From positions 1 to 5,970 of the forward strand of contig DCIR01000061.1 in assembly GCA_002317155.1 (NCBI GenBank): a stretch of DNA of 5,970 nucleotides, given 5' to 3'. A model generated the notes under the pieces. It was given only the letters and a program-made list of their open reading frames with translations, was not told where the DNA came from and did no database searches. The position numbers were made by a program, and so were the translations under genes. This DNA comes from Lachnospiraceae bacterium UBA1721. Lineage in GTDB: Bacteria; Bacillota; Clostridia; Lachnospirales; Lachnospiraceae. Positions within the stretch are counted from its first letter, which is position 1. Each line of letters opens with the position of its first letter. Shown in pieces: positions 1 to 5,970 of the stretch.

Positions 1-123
1 AAAGATATATATGGTCATGTTATACTGTTTTACAGTAGCTGTGAATACAGTTATTATACAGCGATGATATGTGTGAATGCAGTCATGATGTTATACTTAG
101 CAGTAAAAGGAATCTGTTTATGA
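1..123 (+). CDS. 3' end of an unidentified gene cut by the left window edge
   Basis: The reading frame beginning at base 1 is open for 40 codons and ends in TGA at 121-123. Its last about 20 residues are mostly hydrophobic (A-M-I-C-V-N-A-V-M-M-L-Y-L-A-V), so the protein may end in a membrane helix or a buried helix. The stop overlaps the preferred start of the NERD gene as ATGA, an arrangement typical of translationally coupled genes. I do not recognise the family from so short a tail. In AT-rich DNA a 40-codon open frame can still occur by chance, so the call rests mainly on the overlap and on the lack of any other explanation for bases 1-119. Confidence 0.45.
   Translation, partial: KDIYGHVILFYSSCEYSYYTAMICVNAVMMLYLAVKGICL
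108..112 (+). promoter_or_regulatory. Ribosome binding site that fixes the NERD gene start
   Basis: AGGAA lies seven bases before the ATG at 120. The earlier in-frame ATG at 69 has only TTATTATACAGCGATGAT in front of it, with no purine-rich site. The site therefore favours the start at 120, which also gives the ATGA overlap with the upstream frame. Confidence 0.6.
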
Positions 124-959
124 GTATAGGATTTATTAATTCAATAAATGGATCATTAGGCGAATTAAGCATAGAATTTACGTTGCAACCTCTGATTAAT
201 GAAGGAGCACAATTTCTTAAAAATGTGTATATTCCTAAAGAGAATGGAACAACTACAGAGATTGACCTTATTATGCTTTACAAAGGCGAAATCTATGTTT
301 TTGAGAGCAAGAATTTTTCGGGATGGATATTTGGTAATGCTAAATCAAAACAATGGACTCAATGCTTAAAGGGCAGGCGCGGCCGTGTCATAAAAAATAA
401 ATTTTATAATCCTATTATTCAAAATGAGAATCATATAAAATACTTAAAACATATAGTTGGCTATAACTATAAATATAATTCAATAGTCGTATTCTCTGAC
501 AGATGTGAATTCAAAGAAGTTAATTGTTCAGGATGCAGTACATACGTTACCAAAAGAATTCATATTCTTGAGTTAGTCCGGGCTATATCAAGAGATACAG
601 CTTATTCATTCGAGATGACAAAAGTGTACAATATTTTATATCCATATACTTATGCATCTAAAGAAATAAAGAAAAAGCACATAGAAGATGTAAAAACATA
701 TAAAAAAGAAAATAAGAATAAAAGTAATAATAAATTTAAGAATGCTAAATCTACAGAACAATCAGTGACTGGCACAGAGGACTGCTCATACGATTTAGGA
801 AATATTACTTCTGTTCCCTTACAATATATGCCGAGAATGAGTAGCAATACTACTAATAATAAAGTACCTATGCGAAAAAGTGAGGTAATACTTGCAGCAG
901 CTATAATCTGTATTATAGTACTAATTATACTAATATTGATATTATATTGGATTTTGTAG
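120..959 (+). CDS. NERD (nuclease-related) domain protein with C-terminal membrane anchor
   Basis: This is a predicted 279-residue protein. Residues about 10-125 look like a NERD domain, a PD-(D/E)xK-type nuclease fold. The visible elements are a G-E-x3-E helix (G14, E15, E19), then T-E-I-D with D49, a strand, and E62-S-K64, followed by W-I-F-G and a K-x-W-T-Q segment. D49, E62 and K64 match the expected metal-binding and catalytic positions, so the active site appears intact. Residues about 180-213 are a Lys/Asn-rich, probably disordered linker. The last about 25 residues are a hydrophobic helix preceded by K and R-K, so the nuclease-like domain should face the cytoplasm as a tail-anchored protein. 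The start at 120 is preferred over the in-frame ATG at 69 (296 residues) because of its ribosome site and the ATGA overlap. The transglutaminase gene begins 10 bases after the stop. Nuclease activity is inferred from the fold; NERD proteins are poorly characterised and occur in several contexts, including defence loci and plasmids. Confidence 0.8.
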   Translation: MSIGFINSINGSLGELSIEFTLQPLINEGAQFLKNVYIPKENGTTTEIDLIMLYKGEIYVFESKNFSGWIFGNAKSKQWTQCLKGRRGRVIKNKFYNPIIQNENHIKYLKHIVGYNYKYNSIVVFSDRCEFKEVNCSGCSTYVTKRIHILELVRAISRDTAYSFEMTKVYNILYPYTYASKEIKKKHIEDVKTYKKENKNKSNNKFKNAKSTEQSVTGTEDCSYDLGNITSVPLQYMPRMSSNTTNNKVPMRKSEVILAAAIICIIVLIILILILYWIL

Positions 960-961
960 GA
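958..961 (+). promoter_or_regulatory. Ribosome binding site overlapping the NERD stop codon
   Basis: AGGA overlaps the last two bases of the TAG stop of the NERD gene (957-959) and sits eight bases before the ATG at 970. Placing the ribosome site inside the preceding stop implies that the two genes share a transcript and are translationally coupled. Confidence 0.6.
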
Positions 962-969
962 TTATTGTA

Positions 970-1932
970 ATGAAAAATAATTGGCGTAATAGAAAACATC
1001 ATGAAATAAACCCACTAGCAGTTATTGGAATAATTATAGCTGTATTTTCAGCTATCTATATTATTAGAAATAGAGATGAGTTGAAGCTTTCTGGTTCAGA
1101 TGAAGTACACGAATTAAGCAATTATAATGTTGTCGATAAAGATGATACGAATGTTATTCAAAATTTAAGCAAGGAGTCTTTATATGATGAAATATGTGAA
1201 CAAATAAATCAATATAAAACTTCTATAACCATAAGTAGCGGAATAGAATATAATACTACAATTATTTCAGAAACATTCTCTAAAGCAGTATATGACAATC
1301 CTGAATGGTTTTGGTTGACTGGCGGATGTAATATACAAGGCATAACTGTAGGAAATTTGACTACATATACTATTTCGATTGACTATATATGCACTATGAG
1401 TGAAATCCCGCGAATGGCTCAGCAATTGGATGATATAGTTGTTGAAATAGTAGATAAGGTTGAGAAAAATTGCCAATCAGATTATGAGAAAGCGAAGCAA
1501 GTTCACGATATTATTGTTCTTAATTGTGAGTATGATATAGATGCTTATAATGCAACTATAATTAATCCAAACAGTGGCATGAAGCTTGCACATACAGTTT
1601 ATGGCTGTTTAGTTGAAGGAAAAGCTGTTTGTGAAGGATATGCAAAAGCATATATGTATATCATGAATAGACTGGGCATTGAGTGTGGATATGTAACGGG
1701 AACCGGTACTGATATTACTTCTAATTCATCAGGTTTACATGGTTGGAACTATATAAATCTTGAAGGCGATTATTATATGGTTGATGTCACATGGGATGAC
1801 CCATTAGGCGCACCCGCAGATTATTGTGGTTATGATTATTTTTGTGTTACTACAGAAGATATACTGCTAGATCATACTATAGATAGTAGTATAGATGTAC
1901 CGTATTGTAGTGGTGGTAAGTATTTACAATAG
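970..1932 (+). CDS. Membrane-anchored transglutaminase-like (COG5279-type) protein
   Basis: This is a 320-residue protein. A basic N-terminus (K-N-N-W-R-N-R-K) precedes one hydrophobic segment at about residues 16-33, so by the positive-inside rule the rest should lie outside the membrane. Residues about 60-190 contain an N-P-E-W-F-W-L strand-turn and a Y-E-K-A-K-Q-V-H-D helix, usual in front of this domain. The transglutaminase/protease-like core follows: C221 in K-A-V-C-E-G-Y-A, H257 in L-H-G-W-N-Y and D272 in V-D-V-T-W-D-D form a complete Cys-His-Asp triad. The C-terminal Y-F-C-V-T-T-E-D...D-H...P-Y-C segment resembles the usual tail of the family once compared with the yeast cytokinesis protein Cyk3. 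Such proteins may act as cysteine proteases, transamidases or peptide-bond-modifying enzymes on the cell surface; the substrate cannot be read from the sequence. It is probably in one operon with the NERD gene. It could also be a secreted protein with an uncleaved signal sequence. Confidence 0.85.
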   Translation: MKNNWRNRKHHEINPLAVIGIIIAVFSAIYIIRNRDELKLSGSDEVHELSNYNVVDKDDTNVIQNLSKESLYDEICEQINQYKTSITISSGIEYNTTIISETFSKAVYDNPEWFWLTGGCNIQGITVGNLTTYTISIDYICTMSEIPRMAQQLDDIVVEIVDKVEKNCQSDYEKAKQVHDIIVLNCEYDIDAYNATIINPNSGMKLAHTVYGCLVEGKAVCEGYAKAYMYIMNRLGIECGYVTGTGTDITSNSSGLHGWNYINLEGDYYMVDVTWDDPLGAPADYCGYDYFCVTTEDILLDHTIDSSIDVPYCSGGKYLQ

Positions 1933-2023
1933 ATATAAATATGTCCTTACATAAGAATAATTAGTGCAAAGAAACATATAAATAAATTCTGAAATAATAA
2001 TACGAATAACTTATAGGTGAAGT
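1933..2023 (+). other. AT-rich spacer, no clear signal
   Basis: These 91 bases separate the transglutaminase gene from the small acidic gene. I see no convincing hairpin with a T run, so read-through from the upstream genes is possible. A TATAAA at 1977-1982 could be a -10 element, but no acceptable -35 lies 16-18 bases upstream of it, and in DNA this AT-rich it carries little weight. Confidence 0.3.
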
Positions 2024-2281
2024 ATGTTTTTATATTTTGTAAATGGCAGTCATCAGCAGAAGTTTCTACTCGAGTCGGACTATGCGGATGATTTATATGA
2101 TATTATGATAGGTTTCTTTGAAGAACATGGCAGGTACCCTCACTTCCTTGAAATGGATAGGTATGATGATTATTGTGAGGTACATTTTGAGAGTGCGACA
2201 GAGTATTTCCTGCTTAAAGACGTAGATAGTGAAGAAGCCGCTGTATTCGAAGGTTTAGTAAAAGAATATAATGAATTTTAG
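2024..2281 (+). CDS. Small, highly acidic protein of unknown function
   Basis: This is an 85-residue protein I do not recognise. It contains 21 Asp/Glu against 5 Lys/Arg, a net charge near -16, and many aromatic residues (Tyr and Phe). It has no membrane segment, signal peptide or paired cysteines (the only Cys is C51). The pattern of hydrophobic strands at the start (F-L-Y-F-V), an amphipathic helix around residues 19-34 and a short strand E-V-H-F near 52-55 suggests a small alpha/beta fold. An AGGTGA ribosome site at 2015-2020 lies close to the ATG; the gap is short but acceptable. It is the last + strand gene before the convergent transporter gene. The strong negative charge would suit a binding partner, an antitoxin-like protein or a nucleic-acid mimic, but none of these is shown. 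Confidence 0.65.
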   Translation: MFLYFVNGSHQQKFLLESDYADDLYDIMIGFFEEHGRYPHFLEMDRYDDYCEVHFESATEYFLLKDVDSEEAAVFEGLVKEYNEF

Positions 2282-2289
2282 CCCTCACT

Positions 2290-2312
2290 CAGATACTTAA
2301 GTACCTGCTTTT
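2290..2312 (+). terminator. Possible weak terminator between convergent genes
   Basis: Bases 2290-2307 form an imperfect palindrome, CAGATAC-TTAA-GTACCTG, with one A-C mismatch on the + strand and a G-U pair at the same place on the - strand. It is followed on + by C and four T. It sits in the roughly 30-base gap between the ends of two convergent genes, where a terminator would be expected. The stem is short, AT-rich and has a short T run, so it would be a weak terminator at best. Confidence 0.35.
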
Positions 2313-2313
2313 C

Positions 2314-3744
2314 TCAAGATGCGCTCTCTACTTTTTTAAGCTTATACTGACTCTTACTCAATTCCTTAACGATAAAAATCATAGATACCAGGAATGCCAT
2401 TCCATCCGCTATCGGACCCGCATACATGATTCCGTCGATTCCCCAGAAAATAGGGAAAATCACTACCAGCGGAAGCAGAAACAATATCTGTCTGGTAAGT
2501 GACAGGAACAGACCCATCTTAGGCTTTCCTATTGAAGAGAAGAAATTGGATGTCAGCGGCTGAATATTATTAATGAATGTTCCAAAGAGGTATATTCTGA
2601 AATAATTCACCGCAAATGCAAAATACTTGTCATCTCCTCCTCCGAAGATATTAGTAATCTGTCTGGGGAAAATCTGAAACATTGCAAAAGCTATGAGGCT
2701 TATTATTGCACCGGATGTAATAGCTTTGATATACGCTTCCCTAGTACGTCTGTAGTTCTTTGCACCATAATTAAACGAAGAAATAGGCTGCATTCCCTGT
2801 GATATACCAATACAGAATGAGAAGTACATCATATTAACTTTGCTGATAACTCCTACTACTGCGATGGGAATGTTTTCACCATAAATCGATCTTGCGCCAT
2901 AATACTTAAGCGAATTATTAAGCACAATCTGAACCACCATCATTGCCAGCTGATTAAAGCCCTGGCTCATGCCTAAACCAGCCTCATAGAGCGCATATTT
3001 ACGCTGAAGGACAAAGTGTTTTTTCTCCAGCTTAACAGTTCTGAAATGTGCAAGATTATACACTACCAGTCCCGCTGCGACTATCTGTCCTATAACGGTA
3101 GCTGCGGCAGCTCCGGCCATGCCCCACTTAAATACTATTACAAACAGCGCATCCAATGCAGTATTGGTTATTGCACCGCTGAGGTTACATATCATGGCTA
3201 CCGACGGCTTACCATCAGCACGAATCATATGGCCTCCACCGATTGATAATATCAGTATAGGGAAGCCTATAGCAGTTATTCTAGTATATTCTACCGCATA
3301 GGGAAGAATCTCCGTGGTGGAACCAAATCTCATAAGTAACCATGGCATAAACGCTTCAGCTACCAATGTCAGGATCACACCCAAACCAAGCATTGCCACG
3401 ATAGAATTACCGATATAGTAGCCGGCTGTTTTCTTATCGCCCGCGCCCACAGTAAGATTGAATGCAGCTGCTCCGCCTATGCCAAAGGTAAGCGCGATAG
3501 CTGTACACAGTGAAGAAAATGGAAATGCTATATTTGTCGCAGCGTTTCCCAGCTCACCTACATAGTTACCGATAAAAATCTGATCCACCATGTTGTACAG
3601 TGCAGATACAAGCATTGCTACGATCGACGGAATAGCAAATTTTAACAGTAAAGAGCCAACCGGTCTTGTTCCCAGCATATTTGCTCTGTCATTAACTTTA
3701 TTGTTTGATTTATTTTCAGTTATTTCTTTTTCTGTATCACTCAT
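2314..3744 (-). CDS. MATE family (MepA-like) multidrug/cation antiporter
   Basis: This is a complete inner-membrane exporter of 476 residues, the usual length for the family. MATE proteins expel cationic drugs and metabolites in exchange for H+ or Na+. The N-terminal half opens with L-G-T-R-P-V-G-S-L-L-L-K-F-A-I-P-S and A-L-Y-N-M-V-D-Q-I-F-I-G, the classic first-helix signature of MepA-like members. The second half repeats it with G-M-S-Q-G-F-N-Q-L-A and later G-I-S-Q-G-M-Q-P-I-S-S-F-N-Y-G-A-K. Alternating hydrophobic stretches fit twelve helices, and the charged end (K-x-L-K-K-V-E) is cytoplasmic. The ATG at 3744 has a purine-rich AGAAG nine bases upstream; the earlier ATG at 3765, which would add M-R-K-K-I-F-V, has none. 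The gene stands alone on the - strand. Substrate cannot be predicted. No frameshift or missing segment is visible. Confidence 0.92.
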   Translation of the reverse strand: MSDTEKEITENKSNNKVNDRANMLGTRPVGSLLLKFAIPSIVAMLVSALYNMVDQIFIGNYVGELGNAATNIAFPFSSLCTAIALTFGIGGAAAFNLTVGAGDKKTAGYYIGNSIVAMLGLGVILTLVAEAFMPWLLMRFGSTTEILPYAVEYTRITAIGFPILILSIGGGHMIRADGKPSVAMICNLSGAITNTALDALFVIVFKWGMAGAAAATVIGQIVAAGLVVYNLAHFRTVKLEKKHFVLQRKYALYEAGLGMSQGFNQLAMMVVQIVLNNSLKYYGARSIYGENIPIAVVGVISKVNMMYFSFCIGISQGMQPISSFNYGAKNYRRTREAYIKAITSGAIISLIAFAMFQIFPRQITNIFGGGDDKYFAFAVNYFRIYLFGTFINNIQPLTSNFFSSIGKPKMGLFLSLTRQILFLLPLVVIFPIFWGIDGIMYAGPIADGMAFLVSMIFIVKELSKSQYKLKKVESAS

Positions 3745-3753
3745 CACAAATAT

Positions 3754-3758
3754 CTTCT
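3754..3758 (-). promoter_or_regulatory. Ribosome binding site deciding the MATE start
   Basis: Read on the - strand, AGAAG lies nine bases before the ATG at 3744. In front of the alternative ATG at 3765 the - strand reads TTTTCCTGACA, which has no Shine-Dalgarno match. The evidence is moderate because AGAAG is not a strong site. Confidence 0.45.
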
Positions 3759-3805
3759 TTCTCATTGTCAGGAAAACTATTAATCATTATTTCTCAACAA
3801 AAAGG

Positions 3806-3834
3806 ATTATATAACAGATTTTATCTATACTCAA
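3806..3834 (-). promoter_or_regulatory. Sigma-A-type promoter for the MATE gene
   Basis: On the - strand there is a perfect TATAAT (3811-3806) preceded, with exactly 17 bases between, by TTGAGT (3834-3829), which matches four of six positions of the -35 consensus. Transcription would start near 3799, giving a leader of about 55 bases before the start at 3744. Confidence 0.55.
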
Positions 3835-3855
3835 ATCTATATAATTCCAAGTATG

Positions 3856-3864
3856 TGCTATAAT
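3856..3864 (+). promoter_or_regulatory. Extended -10 promoter for the YqeY gene
   Basis: TGC followed by a perfect TATAAT (3859-3864) is an exact extended -10 element (TGnTATAAT). The -35 region at the standard spacing (TCTATA, 3836-3841) is poor, which extended -10 promoters tolerate. A start near 3871 gives a leader of about 44 bases including the ribosome site. It faces away from the MATE promoter, and the two are only about 20 bases apart. Confidence 0.6.
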
Positions 3865-3914
3865 ATTTCATGTATGTTAACCAAAAACAATAATTAATTG
3901 GGGAGGTATTAAAA

Positions 3915-4352
3915 ATGCAGTTTTCAGTATTACAGCAAAGTATGATTCAGGCCATGAAGGATCACGACAAGGCCAGAAAGGATTCTATATCAGTACTTGT
4001 ATCAGCTACCAAGAAAATTGCTATTGATGCAGGCTGCCGCGAGGATATTCCCGATGAAATGACCGACCAGGCTATTCTCAAGGAAATCAAGAGTGTCAAG
4101 GAACAGATTGAAACCTGTCCTGCATCTCGCGAAGATCTTCTTGCAGAGTACAAAGCTCGTCTTGCTGTATTCGAGGAGTTTGCTCCTAAAATGCTTTCAG
4201 CAGAAGAAGTCGAAGCTATTCTTAAGGATAAATTCTCTGATGTACTCGCGACCAAGAATAAGGGAATGATCATGAAGGCTGTTATGGGTGAACTTAAAGG
4301 CAAAGCAGACGGCAAGGTAATAAACGAAGTAGTCGCTAAACTGACCGTATAA
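3915..4352 (+). CDS. GatB/YqeY domain protein
   Basis: This is a 145-residue protein, close to the usual length of about 150. YqeY proteins are all-helical and related to the C-terminal tail domain of GatB, the subunit of the tRNA-dependent amidotransferase that binds tRNA. Their own role is not established. Visible family features are the N-terminal K-D-H-D-K-A-R-K-D-S-I-S-V-L helix, an A-R-L-A-V-F-E-E-F-A-P-K-M-L-S-A-E-E-V segment at the place of the usual Y-L-P-x-Q-L-S, and the C-terminal block G-M-I-M-K-A-V-M-G-E-L-K-G-K-A-D-G with V-I-N-E-V-V, the strongest signature. Translation starts behind an excellent GGGAGG (3901-3906) eight bases from the ATG. The gene has its own extended -10 promoter. 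The glycosidase gene begins 14 bases after the stop, so the two are probably co-transcribed. In many Firmicutes yqeY lies next to rpsU instead; that is not the case here. Confidence 0.9.
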   Translation: MQFSVLQQSMIQAMKDHDKARKDSISVLVSATKKIAIDAGCREDIPDEMTDQAILKEIKSVKEQIETCPASREDLLAEYKARLAVFEEFAPKMLSAEEVEAILKDKFSDVLATKNKGMIMKAVMGELKGKADGKVINEVVAKLTV

Positions 4353-4366
4353 TATCGAGGTAACCT

Positions 4367-5970
4367 ATGCATTACTTATTATCTTACACTCGCAAGCCCA
4401 TCAACAACGTACTCTATGACCCTCGTCTGGCATTCAGTATGCATCTTGCGATTTCATCAGACGGTGACAACTTTACACCACTTAACCACAACAGCGGTGT
4501 CCTTTTTGCCAAGGCCACAGAAAATCCTGACGGCTCACTTAATCCGAAGTGTTTGGATAAGCCTGTGATATTTGCAATGAACGGTTCCTACGGAGTAATT
4601 GCTGAGCGCACCGGTCCCGAGGGAGAAGCTGAAGAGACTACTCTTATGCATGTCTACACGACCAACAATTTCGTAGACTACAAGCTGACTTCTATTTTCA
4701 TGAAGGGCTCGGCAGACCATATTCAGTTTAATGAAAAGCTCAAGGAAAATAAATTTTTCCTGACAACTCCTATCAGGACTCCCGACATCGAAGGAATCAT
4801 CTGCTCAAACATGATACCGATTGATGATGCCTGCGCTGATTATCTGTGCAAAAAGCTGCTCACACCGGTAAACACAGCCATTCGAGTTCCCGGTACGATT
4901 ACTGCTTCCTCTATAGAGGAGCTACAGTCTAAGAGTCAGGCGGTAGCAGAATACTCAGACGGCACCAGCTGTAGCAAACGCATCGATTGGGATGTAAGCA
5001 CTGTTGATTTTAATACCAGTGGTTCTTATGCAATCCAGGGACAGGTACATCAGGATCATTATGATTTTCCTATTGCGTATGACCGTGCAGATCCCTGTAT
5101 AGGCTCATGGAACGGCAAGTACTATTTCATAGCTACCAATGATGCTGATCAAAACCACACACTTTATATCCGCGAATCCGATACCGTTCCCGGACTGGTA
5201 GACGCTCCTGAGCATCTGATTTTGGACAGCAGCACATATCCGGAAATCGGTAACCTTCTGTGGGCTCCGGAGTTCCATACGATTAACGGCAAGCTGTGCA
5301 TATTACATGCAGCCACTCCTGACCCGTTTTTCAGTGAAGAGTGCCACATCATGCTTCTCAAGGATGGCGGCAATCCCTGCTGCAAGGATGACTGGGAAAA
5401 GCCTCGTCGTATTGTACGTGCAGATGGCAGCGAACTGTGTGAGTCAGGCAAGGTTATTACTCTGGATATGACCAGCTTTGAATGGGAAGGCGATTATTAT
5501 GTAATATGGTCTCAGCGTCAGTTTATACCCAAGGATTTGGGCGCTTGGCTGTACATCGCAAAGCTCAACCCCGTAGAACCTTGGAAACTCGCCTCAGAGC
5601 CCCTTGTATTGTCCAAACCGGACTTAGGTTGGGGAAATAATCATACTTTCGTAGAAGAAGGCCCATTTGCCCTCATACGAGGCGACAAGCTGTATGTATC
5701 CTTCTCTGCCGCAGCGGTAGATACCTCTTACGTAGTAGGACTTCTATCTATCGAAGCAGGCAAGGATCCTCTCGTCGTATCCAACTGGAAGAAGAAGGGA
5801 TATCCCATACTTACTTCAAGAAGCGTTGATGGTGAATACGGCACCGGTCATAATGCTTATGTAATTGATGAATATGGTGATGTATGGAACAGCTATCACG
5901 GCCGTCCCGGAACCGATGCTCCCAGAAGCAGCGGTATCAGAAGAGTCCATTTTGATATAGACGGTGAACC
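4367..5970 (+). CDS. Family 43 glycoside hydrolase with Ig-like insert (3' end outside window)
   Basis: The frame is open for 534 codons to the window edge, so the C-terminus is missing. A GAGG at 4357-4360 lies six bases before the ATG. Residues 1 to about 165 (S-M-H-L-A-I-S-S-D-G and N-S-G-V-L-F-A-K-A) look like blades of a beta-propeller without obvious catalytic residues. Residues about 172-234 resemble a Big_4 bacterial Ig-like domain (A-E-Y-S-D-G-T, K-R-I-D-W-D-V, G-S-Y-A-I-Q-G-Q-V). The GH43 domain starts near 238: D242 in R-A-D-P-C-I is the likely general base, D367 in T-L-D-M-T-S-F the likely pKa modulator and E431 in E-E-G-P-F the likely general acid. W299-A-P-E-F-H and G-H495-N, the usual metal-site histidine, are also present. 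The family cleaves arabinose or xylose from plant polysaccharide side chains by inversion; arabinofuranosidase or xylosidase activity is the likely range. There is no signal peptide, so it probably works in the cytoplasm on imported oligosaccharides. Confidence 0.88.
   Translation, partial: MHYLLSYTRKPINNVLYDPRLAFSMHLAISSDGDNFTPLNHNSGVLFAKATENPDGSLNPKCLDKPVIFAMNGSYGVIAERTGPEGEAEETTLMHVYTTNNFVDYKLTSIFMKGSADHIQFNEKLKENKFFLTTPIRTPDIEGIICSNMIPIDDACADYLCKKLLTPVNTAIRVPGTITASSIEELQSKSQAVAEYSDGTSCSKRIDWDVSTVDFNTSGSYAIQGQVHQDHYDFPIAYDRADPCIGSWNGKYYFIATNDADQNHTLYIRESDTVPGLVDAPEHLILDSSTYPEIGNLLWAPEFHTINGKLCILHAATPDPFFSEECHIMLLKDGGNPCCKDDWEKPRRIVRADGSELCESGKVITLDMTSFEWEGDYYVIWSQRQFIPKDLGAWLYIAKLNPVEPWKLASEPLVLSKPDLGWGNNHTFVEEGPFALIRGDKLYVSFSAAAVDTSYVVGLLSIEAGKDPLVVSNWKKKGYPILTSRSVDGEYGTGHNAYVIDEYGDVWNSYHGRPGTDAPRSSGIRRVHFDIDGE

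Noticed and set aside
69..119. Longer NERD protein starting at the ATG at 69
   Set aside because: There is no ribosome site in front of it, while the ATG at 120 has AGGAA at the right distance and overlaps the upstream stop. The additional 17 residues do not look like part of the NERD domain.
1874..1892. Inverted repeat ATACTA / TAGTAT with a 7-base loop
   Set aside because: It lies within the transglutaminase coding region, the stem is six AT-rich pairs and no T run follows, so it is most likely chance.
1977..1982. TATAAA as a promoter for the small acidic gene
   Set aside because: There is no acceptable -35 at 16-18 bases upstream, and such hexamers are frequent in this AT-rich stretch.
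3016..3301. Two overlapping + strand open frames inside the MATE gene
   Set aside because: Both lie antisense to conserved transporter helices and have no family signature.
3745..3765. Longer MATE protein starting at 3765
   Set aside because: There is no Shine-Dalgarno match in front of it. The start at 3744 has AGAAG nine bases upstream. The choice is not certain.
3962..4372. 136-codon open frame on the - strand opposite the YqeY gene
   Set aside because: It lies wholly over a gene with a clear family signature, its composition (Ser/Ile/Ala-rich) is typical of a reverse shadow, and it has no family resemblance.
5164..5451. 95-codon open frame on the - strand inside the GH43 gene
   Set aside because: It is antisense to the conserved GH43 catalytic domain and has no recognisable features.

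Overview
The window looks like a chromosomal stretch from a low-GC Firmicute, most likely an anaerobic member of Lachnospiraceae (the Butyrivibrio/Roseburia type of gut or rumen bacterium). The support is the protein style: a MepA-like MATE transporter, a YqeY protein, a cytoplasmic family-43 glycoside hydrolase with an Ig-like insert, and a transglutaminase of the COG5279 type. Strong Shine-Dalgarno sites fit as well. The taxon is an inference from remembered protein resemblance, not from a search.

Left part (1-2281, AT-rich, all on +). The window opens inside a reading frame whose last 40 codons end at 123. Its stop overlaps the most likely start of the next gene (ATGA, 120-123). That gene encodes a NERD (nuclease-related) domain protein with a C-terminal membrane anchor. 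Ten bases after it comes a transglutaminase-like protein with an N-terminal membrane anchor and an intact Cys-His-Asp triad. The two share tight, coupled spacing and probably form an operon. By the positive-inside rule the NERD domain faces the cytoplasm and the transglutaminase domain faces outward. A small, strongly acidic protein of unknown function (2024-2281) follows after a 91-base AT-rich gap. This part reads as accessory DNA.

Middle (2314-3744, - strand). A complete MATE-family multidrug/cation antiporter gene converges on the acidic-protein gene. Only about 30 bases separate them, with an imperfect palindrome in between. The gene appears to have its own promoter in the 3766-3914 spacer.

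Right part (3915-5970, + strand). A well-formed extended -10 promoter precedes a YqeY/GatB-like gene. Fourteen bases further on begins a family-43 glycoside hydrolase that runs off the right edge. It has an N-terminal propeller-like region, a Big_4-type Ig-like domain and a GH43 catalytic domain with recognisable acidic residues. With no signal peptide it probably acts in the cytoplasm on imported arabinose- or xylose-containing oligosaccharides. No rRNA, tRNA, CRISPR array, insertion sequence or integrase was seen.

The item most worth a second look is the membrane-anchored NERD plus transglutaminase pair with its truncated upstream partner. Nothing here proves that it is a new system.
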